From positions 6,547-70,546 of the forward strand of contig WTPW01001007.1 in NCBI GenBank assembly GCA_009809945.1: 64,000 nucleotides of DNA. Direction: 5' to 3'. Under the pieces are notes generated by a model that saw only the letters and a list, made by a program, of their open reading frames with translations, was not told the DNA's origin and ran no database searches. Position 1 is the first letter of the stretch, and every line of letters begins with the position of its first letter. Below are positions 21,801 through 32,440 of this stretch, in pieces. Source of the stretch: Gigaspora margarita. Its lineage: Eukaryota; Glomeromycota; Glomeromycetes; Diversisporales; Gigasporaceae. The translations under genes and the position numbers were made by a program.

Positions 21801-24253
21801 TGAGTAAACAAAGGTTCTTTGGTTTGGTTAACTTGCTTACAGCAGCAACTTTAGATTCTGCTGCTGAGATTCCTAGACCCAAAATCTCATAACCCTAAAA
21901 TGATATTTTGGTTTGTCTAAAAAAACACTTATTCAGATTTAGTTTAAAATCAGCTTAATATAGATGATTCAATATGATAGTTACGTGTTCGAAATGCTTA
22001 TTGAAATTGGAAAATAAATATTGACATTATCTATATAAGCAAATACAAAGATCCACATTTCTTTTTGAAAAACACGATCTAAAATGTGGCAAGCATTTTG
22101 TTAAACCAAATGGCATTAGAGTAGAAACATTTATTACTTAATTTTTTAGGGAGGAGGGGGTCAGAGGGATTGTTAGGTGCAATGTAATATAGTATTATTA
22201 GCCAATCAAAATTGCAATTTGGATTGAGAAATTGCTTAATCAGACTCAAACTCAGTTATGGTTCATTCTGGGTCTAGTCTGAAGTCTGTAGGCTGGTCTG
22301 AGTCTAAATATATTTATATGTATTTTTTGGTGCTGAACAAGTTTACTTAGTGCATAAAGTTAGAATTAATTTATAAAATTTTGTGATTTATAAGATTTTA
22401 TAGAATTTTATTAATAAAATTCTATAAAATCATATAATTCCCAAATTTTTATTAATTAATCCTAACTTTATACACCAAGTAAACTTGTTTAGCATTTAAA
22501 AATACATCAAATCGTCATAATTNTTTTTATTTTACTTGAAATTTAGAGAATAGATGCATAATTTTAGATTTTTGATCAAAAAAGTCAAATTTAAGCATTT
22601 TNTCNNNANTTNAAGTAAAATAAAAACTACACTATNNATTTAATNTATTTTTAGGTGNTNANCAAGNTTACTTAGTGCATTAAATTAGAATTAATTAGTA
22701 AAATTTTGTGAATCATAAGATTTTATAGAATTTCCTTAATAAAATTCTATAAAATCTTATTATTCGCAAAATGCTACTAATCAATTCTAACTTAATGCAC
22801 CAAGTAAACTTGTTTAGCACTTATAATACATTAAATCGATAGTATAGTTTGTATTTTACTTGAAATTTGGAGATAAACTGCTTAAATTTGACTTTTTTGA
22901 TCAAAAATCCAAAATTATGCATCTTTACTCTAAATTTCAAGTAAAGTAAAAATAATTATACCGATTTGATGTATTTTTAGATGCTAAACAAGTTTAATTA
23001 GTGCATAAAGTTAGTGTTAATTAATAAAAATTTGTGAATTATAAGATTTTATAGAATTTTATTAATAAAATTCTATAAAATCTTATGATTCACAAGATTT
23101 CGCTATTTAATCATAACTTAATGCACTAAGTAAACTTATTCAGCANCTAAAAATACATTAAATNNGCAAAANTGNTNTTATTTTACTTGAAATTTGGAGA
23201 AAAGATGCTTAAATTTGACTTTTTCATCTAATATCTAAATTTTAAGTAAAATAAAAACATTTCTGCTGATTTGATGTATTTTTGGATATGGAACAAGTTT
23301 ACTTAGTGCATAAAGTTAGACTTAATTAATAAAAATTTGTGAATTATAAGATTTTTTAGAATTTTATTAATAAAATTCTATAAAATCTTATGATTCACAA
23401 AATTGTGCTAATTAATTCTAACTTCATGCACTAAATAAAATTAGTTATCACCAAAAAATATATATAAACATATTCAAATTCAAATTAGTTTGCAAACTTT
23501 AGACTAAATTTGAACCAAACTCAGATTTGACTAAAGTCTAATTTGGGTCGGTTGGTATATATTATTTGCTTGAATTTGATTGACTAATTTTAGTATCAGG
23601 TGGGGGAGAAAGATACTCTCTTAAAGGGTGAAAATCACCTGATAAATGTCTCTACCCTTACCACAAATTCATATAGTCTGAATTTTGTAGTAAATGCCAT
23701 TTTCTTGCAGTTACATAGATGAGCCTACCTGCCAAGACCCACTTGCTAGATCTAATATTGTATACCAGACTGACCTTTGTGAGCACCTAGTGGCTCATTG
23801 ATCCTGAAAAGAGGGCAACTGTCTTGTTTCATACACTTATTCAACTTTCAAAAGTTCACACATAGTCTTATTTGCCATTTTTCTTCTTAACTAATACCAC
23901 AAGTGATATCTATGGACTACTAGACTGGTATATCAATCTGGCTTTCTCTATTCTTCTTATTTCGAATTTGTGTTCAGGTTTTGACATAGGATAGAACCTC
24001 TGCTTGATTGGAGGGCCTTCTTTAGTATGTATTTCATGCTGTAAAATTGATGTTCTTTCTAGTTGGTCCAATTCTTTGCAAAAATATCATTATATTTAAG
24101 CAATATTTGTTTTATCTGGTCTTGTTGCTCTGGTGTCATCTTACCCAGATTATACTTTTTGACCTGCTCACTTTTTTCCTGATCTAAATACATTCCACAT
24201 ATCTCTATGCCCTCTTTCAAGATGCATTCGTATTCAATATGCCCTTTATACAT
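21801..24253 (-). pseudogene. Gypsy reverse transcriptase remnant, split by a foldback array
   Basis: The minus-strand frame 24253-24059 contains the RT entry region (KMTPEQQDQIKQILLKYNDIFA). About 22037-22010 reads VFAYIDNVNIYF, so the polymerase YxDD motif is YIDN. About 21930-21760 gives the post-RT motif GFLGLARFYKKFI. The palm-encoding segment is interrupted by the array at about 22190-23595. The Asn in place of the second catalytic Asp and several stops show loss of activity. Confidence 0.78.
22190..23595. repeat. Four-unit tandem array of foldback repeats
   Basis: Units start near 22325, 22650, 22975 and 23280 (ACAAGTTTACTTAGTGCATAAAGTTAG... GATTTTATAGAATTTTATTAATAAAATTCTATAAAATC...). 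Each is a palindrome of about 190 bp, and successive units are joined by a second palindromic spacer of about 110 bp (TTTTACTTGAAATTTGGAG...). The outer flanks share ATTAGYCAATCAAA in inverted orientation. Runs of N at about 22590-22670 and 23145-23175 show the assembler struggled here. Confidence 0.8.
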
Positions 24254-26560
24254 GCAAAACCTACATACCTACTTTTAAAAGATAGAATTTACAGTACAGG
24301 TAAATTTGACTTATTAATCCTTTCTCCTTTTCATACTCTTCTTTTCCTTCTTTGCTAATTTCTGTTTTGCTTCCTCCTTCATCCTTGGTACTTTCATCAC
24401 TACTTTCTTTATCACTCTCCTTTTTATTCAACTCCTAGGGCTTACTTATAATTTGGTCCCCTATATTTGTGAATTTGCAATACTTAGTCAGAATCTGTAT
24501 CTTACTATCCCCTTCTCTAATTATTAATTCACAAGACTCCCAGTCTAGCCATGCCCTCACCTTTTTCATCTAATCATTTCCTACAATTACAGCATAGTTG
24601 CTGGCTTCTGTTACTACTGCTTTGGATGTAAATAGTTTTTTCACTCACAGACATAGAAATTTATCTATTTATCCTAATGGCCATTCTGTTCTCTGTGAAC
24701 CCCAACTATCATTACAGTAGATGTTCAGTCAATAGATATACTAGCCTCCTTTAAACCTAGCTAAAACCATACAACCTGATAATCCACAATCCAAAATTAG
24801 GATTATAGAATTTTCTTTAAGCTGAGCCTTCAATACATTAACATAGTATAGGTTTCTTTATTTTATTTAAACAAAATTCTGCTATCTGTGTATGAGTGTT
24901 CTTCTTAGCCTTAAAATCTTTAATGCTTCTTTTCTTATATTCAGGACTGGTTATATCTACTTTCTTCCTTTGTAGGTCTGTTATTATTGAGCATAGTTGT
25001 ATTTTAGTCATAATTAGAGGTTCTGCTGGGTTGGTTGACTTTTTTCTTACTAGATTTTTTTTATTCTCTGTTTTTCCTTTTACTTTTCTTGTTTATGAGT
25101 CAATCTACTATTTCCTATTTCTTGATTAATTTCCTCTTCTACTTCTTCTTCTCTAGGTTCTACTAGGTTCTGTCCTTACTTTATCGCATTTAGCCAAATA
25201 TGCTTCTTCAAATTTAGTGACTGAGTAGTTTGTAGATAGCAACACACTCTTACTCTCTAGAGGTGCAGCTCTTAGTTTAAATGCTCTAAGTCATCTTGTA
25301 TCTGGGCTATCCTTACTTGAGCCTGTGAAGTCTTGTCAGTGAATCAATTGTAGTACTACTAATAGAGCCTTGATTATGAGTAGTGCATTTCTTACTGTCC
25401 TGTCCTGATTTGGGCATGTATGTGCATAATGCCTACTTGTTAACATGCAAACATATTGGGGCTGCCTGTTCCTTTCTGGTTGATTTTTTTCTGTTGAGAG
25501 TGAGAACGAGTATAATTATTATTATTATTTTTAACTACTAAAACCACTTTCTGCAGTAACATCATTATTTGTTCTAATGAATTTTTTCACTCGCTACTAG
25601 TATTACCTGTTGATCTATAGTTAAATTACTGGAGACATATTCATGAGTATAAACAATGGGTTTGAAATAGTATTTAATATAGTAGCAGGACTGCATATAG
25701 CTATTCTACAGGCAAAGGTCATTTCATATACTCTGGCCCTTTCAATTGCCTTTTGTAATGATTTGGTATAAAAGGTCTGACTACTAGTTAGAGGTCTGGG
25801 CAGAGTCCTTATACGAATATCTGAGCCTTCAACATTTCTGGGTATTGATTTCCTATTCTTGTTACTCTATTGAACAATGCTAATATATCTATTCATATTG
25901 ATCTACTGTTTCTCCTACTTGTTGTTATTGATTCAACAATTCTGTATTCTATTGGTTAATCAATGCTTGCATTCAAAAGTTACAATGAAACTAGTGAACA
26001 AAGCTCTGGTCAATAGTGTGTTTATTATCCCAATACTGAATTCTATTTTTAAATTCTTTCTACTATAATGCAGTAAGGCCCAATAAATATGCATTTACTA
26101 CTGCTAGCCACCTTGCTCCTACAATATTATTAGCTTTGAAGGCCTGAGTTATTAACTTCAACTACTCAATGGGGTCTTAATTTCCTTCACTAAAAACTGG
26201 AATTTTTACTACTTTCCATTTAGCTCCTTTAGCTTGTGGTTCCCTTAGCTTTGCTAAAGCATTAGCTATTACTTGTAATAGCTATAAAATTTGAGAGTTT
26301 GGGTCATCTTGCTGTGGATTATTTTGTTGATTTGGGTTTACCAATAGGTTTTCATTCCTGGGTATATTAGCATCCCTTGCCTAGTTAATATTCATTTCTC
26401 TTATATTTTCTAGAAGCTCTTTTTCCGAATTAGCATTGTTTAACATGTTTCTCTACATATTGATGATAATTCATTATAGGTTCAGGACATAAAATTCTTA
26501 CTTCTTAACTGAAAGATTTGATTTATTTCTTTATCCTAATACTAAGTCATTCAAATCCAC
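24254..26560 (-). pseudogene. Gypsy Gag/protease region remnant
   Basis: On the minus strand, about 25460-25405 encodes a CCHC-like zinc knuckle (YVCMLTSRHYAHTCP, with the second Cys lost). Upstream (26450-25650) is the Gag region. Between the knuckle and 24254 lies the presumed protease segment, too broken to assign an active site. Gag would package the element RNA. No frame remains open for more than about 80 codons. Confidence 0.6.
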
Positions 26561-26576
26561 ACAATTGGTACCAAAA
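26555..26576 (-). other. Putative primer-binding site of the Gypsy element
   Basis: Immediately inside the 5' LTR the minus strand reads TTTTGGTACCAATTGTG, with TGGTACCA in the usual position for a tRNA primer-binding site. The matching tRNA was not identified. Confidence 0.5.
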
Positions 26577-26585
26577 TATTACAAC

Positions 26586-28464
26586 TAGTGTTTAAAATTC
26601 AATGTTTTTATGGTTCTTAATGAATATTTGAGTTTTTTTAAGAACATTAATATTTAATAAAAGGTTCTCTTATTTGAGAACATTTTATCCTCTTGAAATG
26701 TTCTCAAAGAGAACATTTATAAAATTTTTATGTTCTAGATTTACTAATGAGAACAATAAATTTATATAAAATGTTTATCAATTTGATAATGTAATTTGAT
26801 CATAACAAATTCTGTATGTATATATATACTATATGTAGACATATGTTTAAAGTTTTACAATATGGGCATCAAATAAATATTTAAAAAAATATCCTTTAAA
26901 GATTTTTAAATAAAACATTCTTTAGCTATGCAGTGTTTTTTATATTGAGAGTATTATTATTGTATAGACATATATATAGATGACTTGGGTCAAATAATAT
27001 GCTAATACTAAGCAAGTAAAAAGTTATAAAGTATTTGTTAGAACAATGTTTAAATAGTTAAATAACAAAGTAATTGGATTCTAATTTATTGAATTAACCA
27101 ATAGTAGCATTAGTAAAATATTATAAGACCTTAGGGTCGATAGCTTAGCAGTTAAGCTCCAAGGTCGCCAATCGAAGGTTGCTAGTTCAATTTCACCTAA
27201 GGGCAGATTTGAATTTGTGTTAGGACCCGATATCGAAGGTTGCTAGTTCAATTCCACCTAAGGGCAGATTCGAATTTGTGTTAGGACCCAATTTGGAATA
27301 ACCGAAGTCACCTACTTAGCCATAAGGCTGTGAGGATCATGTAACAGTATGTTGGTGATAGCAATCTGGCCTGTTGACGATAGTACTAGTAGTTCTCCAA
27401 CTCGTAATGACGGTTAGGGCTTTTCGTGGGAGTCAAGATGCCAGTGCAACTTCTAACGGATAAGCAGCGAAGCAAAAGACCTGTCTAGACAGACATAGGT
27501 GGAACTGAAACACTGCAGAATACAGGGACCCAGGATGTCTATATGACGGACGCACTCTGTCCAGACTTGGATTTGCCAGGGCTGGATGTGCGAACCAAGG
27601 GTAAATGCATCTGAAAACAGCACAATAAGTGTATACGACTATGGGGTCAGGATGGTTAGTGGTAGTGGTTTAAGGAATATGCCCTTACCATTGAGTTGGT
27701 TTGGAGTGTGAGCAACTGCACCCCATTAACATGAACATTTGGATTCGACTAGTTGGTTGGTGTACATCATTGTGATTAGAAGTGAAGGAAAAAAAAAATT
27801 AGTAAAATATTATAGAAAGGCTTGTTTTACTTTGAACAAATATAAAAAGTACTTGAAGTTTTAACAAAATTAGTAGAAATTAAATTGTATAATACATTGT
27901 GTTATGTTAAAAAAATACAAAGAATTATATACAAAGTTTAAAAAATTATTAATAGATAAGCATGAACTTAGTATGTAAATTGTAAGTATAGAATTTATTT
28001 TCAAATAAGTTATTATTCTATTAACAATAAATTTTTTATTAAAAATTATTTATCTACTATATTAAACTATCAGAGCATAACAGATAAGTTATTTATTTAT
28101 AATCTACTTATTTTATTATTAAAATTTAGATATAACTTTAATTCACTATATATTAAACTACAAGTGAGTAAGGGCAGTGTAAAAAAAAGCTTAATTTTCA
28201 ATTAGCATACCAAGAATAGTGCAAACTTGATCATAGAATTAATTATTATATTATTGATTTTATTAATTTGAATTAATTTTTGTTGTAAATTAATAAATAA
28301 TATATATCAATATTATTTGAAGCTAATATAAACATGAACATTCTTTAAAAATTAACGTTCAATATATTTAATATATAATGAACACTAAAAAGTTTTTGAG
28401 AACATTAAAAATTTAAATTATGCTCTTTTGAGAACATAACTTTTGATTTGAATTTTAAACACTG
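26586..28464 (+). mobile_element. Non-autonomous hAT element, copy A (contains a retroposon)
   Basis: The ends TAGTGTTTAAAATTC and GAATTTTAAACACTG are inverted repeats, and ATTACAAC is duplicated exactly on both sides. Without the retroposon at 27126-27798 and its 16-bp duplication it is about 1.19 kb, matching copy C (50296-51471). The subterminal regions carry GAGAACATTT/AAATGTTCTC motifs in both orientations. No transposase is encoded. Confidence 0.9.
27126..27798 (+). mobile_element. tRNA-headed retroposon (SINE-like), 16-bp TSD
   Basis: TTAGTAAAATATTATA is duplicated at 27110-27125 and 27799-27814, and the empty paralogous site survives at 50818-50834. The head has a 7-bp acceptor-stem pair (CCTTAGG with CCTAAGG), an A-box-like TAGCTTAGCAG and a B-box-like AGTTCAATT. 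A stretch of about 59 bp containing the B box is duplicated in tandem (27171-27290). The body of about 500 bp is less A+T-rich than the host element and is followed by an A run. It is probably transcribed by RNA polymerase III and mobilised by a LINE; both are inferences. Confidence 0.85.
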
Positions 28465-29114
28465 ATTACAACTATAGAAGTGTCTTGGCTAATGATAGGT
28501 TGAATTAGCTTAGGATTGTAAGTATAAACAAGATTTAATACATGAAAAAGGAATAAAAGGAATATTTTATTTTATTATTATTTAAAATATATCTAGAATG
28601 GACAAACAATGGTATATGCATATCAATATTTAAGAGTGATCAATTTGGATTGATTATACTTGCTATTATTAATAAACAATAAGGATTCAGGCTTATACTA
28701 ACTAGATTTAGCAATCATGGATTTAATGAGGTAGACACATACTTTATTATTTATTAATAATTATTTAAGGTATATTTATATACATACTAAGGAAAAATAG
28801 GAAAGAATGTTCCTTCTTTATTGATTTTAATGGTTGTATTTATAAATTTTAAAATATATTGGTTCAAACCCAACAACTTAGATTTCAGACCAATATTATT
28901 AGTTTTAGACCACTCTAGTTAGTTTTGAACCACTCTGGTTAGTCCCAAACCACTGCAGTGGGTTTGAAACCAAAATCAAGGGGTTAAAACCTTCAAATCT
29001 ACTAAGCCTTTTACTTAAAAGCTAAAATCATACAACTACTTGAACATATACTAATTATTACAAGAAAAATCAAAAATAACAATAAAAATTTGCTTGAATT
29101 TTCTGTAATACTAG

Positions 29115-29130
29115 TAGACTATCAATTAAA
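29115..29130. repeat. Displaced right tip of the 16018 foldback
   Basis: TAGACTATCAATTAA complements the left tip TTAATTAATAGTC at 16018 and is separated from its arm only by the Gypsy element. Confidence 0.7.
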
Positions 29131-29339
29131 AAATAAATGCTAATAAAATATAACTTTTTTTTTACTTGGTACTTTAATTCCTTTTTTCTATAATCATAGT
29201 TATAAAAACTAGAAGAACTATGAATGCTATTAGTCAAAATACAACTTTTTTTTGCTTGCCATTTAAATTTTTTATGTATTGACTTTCTGTAATAATAAGC
29301 TTAAAATAAATACTGCTATAAAAACTAAAAGAATTACAA
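29131..29339 (+). repeat. 118-bp-type satellite, middle segment
   Basis: Two decayed units (ATGCTAATAAAATATAACTTTTTTTTTACTTGGTACTTTAATT... and ATGCTATTAGTCAAAATACAACTTTTTTTTGCTTGCC...). It continues the array that stops at 16017 and resumes at 32194. Confidence 0.75.
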
Positions 29340-29539
29340 GTTCCAGGTTGATAGTATAGTAGTTAGCAGTGTTTAAAATTCAAATTGAATGTTACGTTCT
29401 CAAAAGAGCATAATTTAAATTTTTATTGTTCTCAAAAACTTTTTAGTGTTCATTATATATTAAATATATTGAACATTAATTTTAAAAGAATGTTCATTTT
29501 TATATAAACTTCAAACAATATTAATATATATTATTATTA

Positions 29540-29770
29540 AGAAAATTGTATATGGAGACATGTCTCCATGGCGACCCTACATATAACAGCCAATCATATT
29601 TAGGGTTAGAAAATTTTCATTTGTGTTTTTGTATTATAAAAGTTAGAAAGTTTGTAGGAAATTTTAATTGGCCAATAATAAGCAACATATTATCTAGTCA
29701 CATGCTTAATTTTGATTGGCTATTCATATAAAGGGTCTCCATGGAGACATGTCTCCATAAAATAACACCC
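29540..29770. mobile_element. MITE with GGAGACATGTCTCC ends, 9-bp TSD
   Basis: Near both termini lies the palindrome GGAGACATGTCTCC (about 29553-29566 and 29744-29757), followed inward by ATGGCGACCC / GGGTCTCCAT and by GCCAATCA / TGATTGGC. TTATTATTA flanks both sides (29531-29539, 29771-29779). hAT copies A and C lack this segment. A 9-bp duplication suggests a Mutator-like mobiliser. A related lone terminus is at 2803-2833. The small ORF inside is not convincing as a gene. Confidence 0.75.
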
Positions 29771-30417
29771 TTATTATTAAATTAATTCAAATTAATAAAA
29801 TCAATAATATAATAATTAATTCTATAATCAAGTTTGCACCATTCTTGGTATGCTAATTGAAAATAAAGCTTTTTTACACTGCACTTACTTGTAGTTTAAC
29901 ATATTGTGAATTAAAGTTATATCTAACATTTAATAATAAAACAAGTAGATTATAAATTAATAACTTATGTTTTGATAGTTCAATATAGTAAATTAAATAA
30001 TTTTTAATAAAGAATTCTATTGTTAATAGAATAATACCTTATTTGAAAATCAATTCTATACTTACAATTCACACACTAAGTTTATACTTATCTATTAATA
30101 ATTTTTTTAAACTTTGTACATGATTCTTTGTATTTTTTTAACATAACACAATGTATTATACAATTTAAATTCTAATAATTTTGTTAAAACTTCAAGTACT
30201 TTTTATATTTGCTCATAGTAAAACAAGCCTTTCTATAATATTTTAACAATGCTACTATTGGTTAATGCAATAAATACTTTGTTATTTAACTATTTAAACT
30301 TTGTACTAACAAATACTTTGTGTCTTTTTTACTTGCTTAGTATTAGCATATCATTTGACTCAAATCATCTATATATAAGTTTATACAATAATAATACTCT
30401 TAATATAAAAAACACAC

Positions 30418-31070
30418 AGGGTGTCCAGGATTATGCTATTAGCATAATTTAGCATAATTCAAGTTTGCTAGCATTATTATGCTAGCAGCAGAATTCAGCA
30501 TAATTTACATTTTATAGCATGAAATTTAGCATAATGTGGGTATTTTTGATAATAGATAGAGCAGCACTAAATTTTTAACAAAATTTGCAGTTTTAGCATT
30601 ATATATATATAGTACAAAGAATCTAAAAACCTTTTTATTTTATATAATATGTATAAAATAAAGATAGTATGCTAAATTCAGTAATGACTATATAATTTAA
30701 GATTATTTTTCAATATTTTATGTACCAACTAATGCATTTTCAAATTTTCTATGTATATTATAATACATGCATATGTACATATGTATGTACATGATATACT
30801 TCAATTGTATCTACTAAATACAGAAATATTTGAATTTAAAATAATGTTTCCTAGTTACTTTAAAGAAGCTTAATATGTTATATTTTAAAAAAAAATTAGA
30901 ATAAATATAATTCATAAATAGTTATTTTTAAAATTTTATATTAAAAAAACTAAAATTATAAATTTAATTTAAAAAAAATTTTTTTAAAAATTCATTAGCA
31001 TAAAAAGCATAATTTTATATCATTAGCAAGCATAATATACTATCATTAGCAGCAGAATTCTGGACACCCT
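30418..31070. mobile_element. Element with AGGGTGTCCAG ends inside hAT copy B
   Basis: The left end AGGGTGTCCAGGATTATGCT and the right end (complement AGGGTGTCCAGAATTCTGCT) are inverted repeats. hAT copies A and C read straight through here (CACACTGCATGGC complement), so this is an insertion. The interior is rich in TTAGCATAATTTAGCATAAT. The target duplication is ambiguous; TA is possible. Confidence 0.75.
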
Positions 31071-32193
31071 ATGCATGGCTAATGAATGTTTTATTTTAAA
31101 ATCTTTAAGGCTATTTCCTTAAATATTTATTTGTTACCCATATTGTACAACTTTAAACATATGTGCTATATATAGTATATATATATATACAGAATTTGTC
31201 TTGATCAAAATTACATTATCAAGTTGATAAATATTTTATATAATTTATTGTTCTCATTAGTAAATCTAGAATATAAAAATTTTATAAATGTTCTCTTTGA
31301 GAACATTTCAAGAGAATAAAATGTTTTCAAATAAGAGAACCTTTTTTTAAATATCAATGTTCTTAAAAAAACTCAAATGTTCATTGAGAACCATGAGAAC
31401 ATTGAATTTTAAACACTGGTGGTTAGCACTCTGGGCCATGTTTACAAAGTCACTTGTTCAAGTTCAACTGGAAACAAAAACTGTATTAGGGCTACAAATA
31501 GAAACAGATCTATAAGAAAATACTTTGTTTATAATAGATGACTGCAACAAATAGACAAGTTGGTGCAGATTATAGCTACAAGGTTAGGAGATACCTGAAA
31601 AGAAATAAGCTAACAAGTAAAGTCATTAACATAAGAGATTCCAGCTTAAGATAATAATAGAAAAAGACAAATTATACCAATTTAATAAAAGAATGAGATT
31701 GCAGGATCTGAGCTCAGAAGGACCTGCTCCTCTCAAAACAGAAGAAAGACCAAAATTCAAAAAGGTTAGAACAGTAAAGTTTGAGAAAGATTAGAATGAA
31801 AAGGAAGTACTGTAATTGGTATAGAACAGACTACTAAAGGCTAAATTAAAGCTGCTTCAAGTAGGGATGAACAGAAGAGTAGTACTAAGTGAGTACTAGA
31901 AAGGATTTCTGTAGGCCAGCAATAAGCTAAAAACCAGAAAGACTACAAGAAGCTAAAACTAAGAACACTATCAGACAGATATGTTAACAAGTGAAAATGT
32001 ATCTAAAAAGACTGGGCATAGAATAAGAGAGGTACAAACAGTCTATAGGTAGTAAATAAAATAAAAAAAATCATATAATAAGGCTAATTATAGCCATAAC
32101 CAAATAGTTTAATAAAGTAAAATCTTTGCAGTATCTAGGAATAATGGCCAAAAGGATGAAAGGTTGCTTAGATACAAATTAATAAAATTACAA

Positions 32194-32440
32194 ATCTAAT
32201 AGTCAAATACAAATACTATTTTTTTTTGCTTTGTGCTTGAATTTCTTACATAGACTTTTTAAGCTCAAGATAAGTATATGATTATAAAAACTAAAAGAAC
32301 TACGAATGCTAATAGTCAAAATACAAGCTTTTTTTTTTGCTTGGTACTTGAATTTATATATAGCTTTTTGTAATAAGAAGCTCAAGATAAGTATACAATT
32401 ATAAAAACTAAAAAACTACAAATACTAATTTTTTTTTTAA
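32194..32440 (+). repeat. 118-bp satellite, right segment
   Basis: The best-preserved units: CTCAAGATAAGTATATGATTATAAAAACTAAAAGAACTACGAATGCTAATAG... recurs after about 118 bp (32260 and 32378), each with a run of T and TTTGCTTGGTACTTGAATTT. The minus-strand ORF at 32203-32385 is a repeat translation. Confidence 0.8.

Larger units (their letters stand above)
16552..29109 (-). mobile_element. Decayed Ty3/Gypsy LTR retrotransposon carrying nested insertions
   Basis: ACTAG flanks both ends (16547-16551, 29110-29114), a 5-bp target duplication inside the right tip of the 16018 foldback. The two LTRs match over about 600 bp (17893-18428 against about 28605-29109). On the minus strand the order is 5' LTR, primer-binding site, Gag, zinc knuckle, reverse transcriptase, RNase H, integrase, 3' LTR, as in Ty3/Gypsy. 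Every coding segment has stops and frameshifts. Insertions inside it are 16561-16886, about 16926-17222, 17321-17890, 20607-21155, about 22190-23595 and 26586-28464. Confidence 0.85.
26577..29109 (-). repeat. 5' LTR of the Gypsy element, split by hAT copy A
   Basis: LTR sequence is at 26577-26585 and 28473-29109. The intervening 26586-28464 is a hAT element whose target duplication ATTACAAC (26578-26585, 28465-28472) is LTR sequence, so the hAT insertion is younger than the retrotransposon. Confidence 0.8.
29367..31418 (-). mobile_element. Non-autonomous hAT element, copy B (two further insertions)
   Basis: Inverted relative to copies A and C. The ends are CAGTGTTTAAAATTC and GAATTTTAAACACTG; the flanks GTAGTTAG (29359-29366) and GTGGTTAG (31419-31426) are an 8-bp duplication with one mismatch. 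It carries insertions at 29540-29770 and 30418-31070. No transposase ORF. Confidence 0.88.
29340..32185 (+). mobile_element. tRNA-Asp-like retroposon, split by hAT copy B
   Basis: The head is GGTTGATAGTATAGTAGTTAG at 29346-29366, continued at 31427 by CACTCTGGGCCATG... GTTCAAGTTCAA. The A-box-like TAGTATAGTGG (from the 31419 duplicate) and its context resemble tRNA-Asp. The body runs to about 32185, with an A-rich stretch near 32057-32070. AATTACAA lies on both sides (29332-29339, 32186-32193) and the satellite continues beyond, supporting an insertion with a target duplication of at least 8 bp. No protein is encoded. Confidence 0.7.

Noticed and set aside
27126..27200. A functional tRNA gene
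   Set aside because: Acceptor-stem and box motifs are present, but the anticodon arm does not fold well and the segment is the 5' head of a retroposon with target duplications.
29346..31470. A functional tRNA-Asp gene split by an insertion
   Set aside because: After removing hAT copy B the anticodon stem is poor and a long body and tail follow, as in a SINE-like element.
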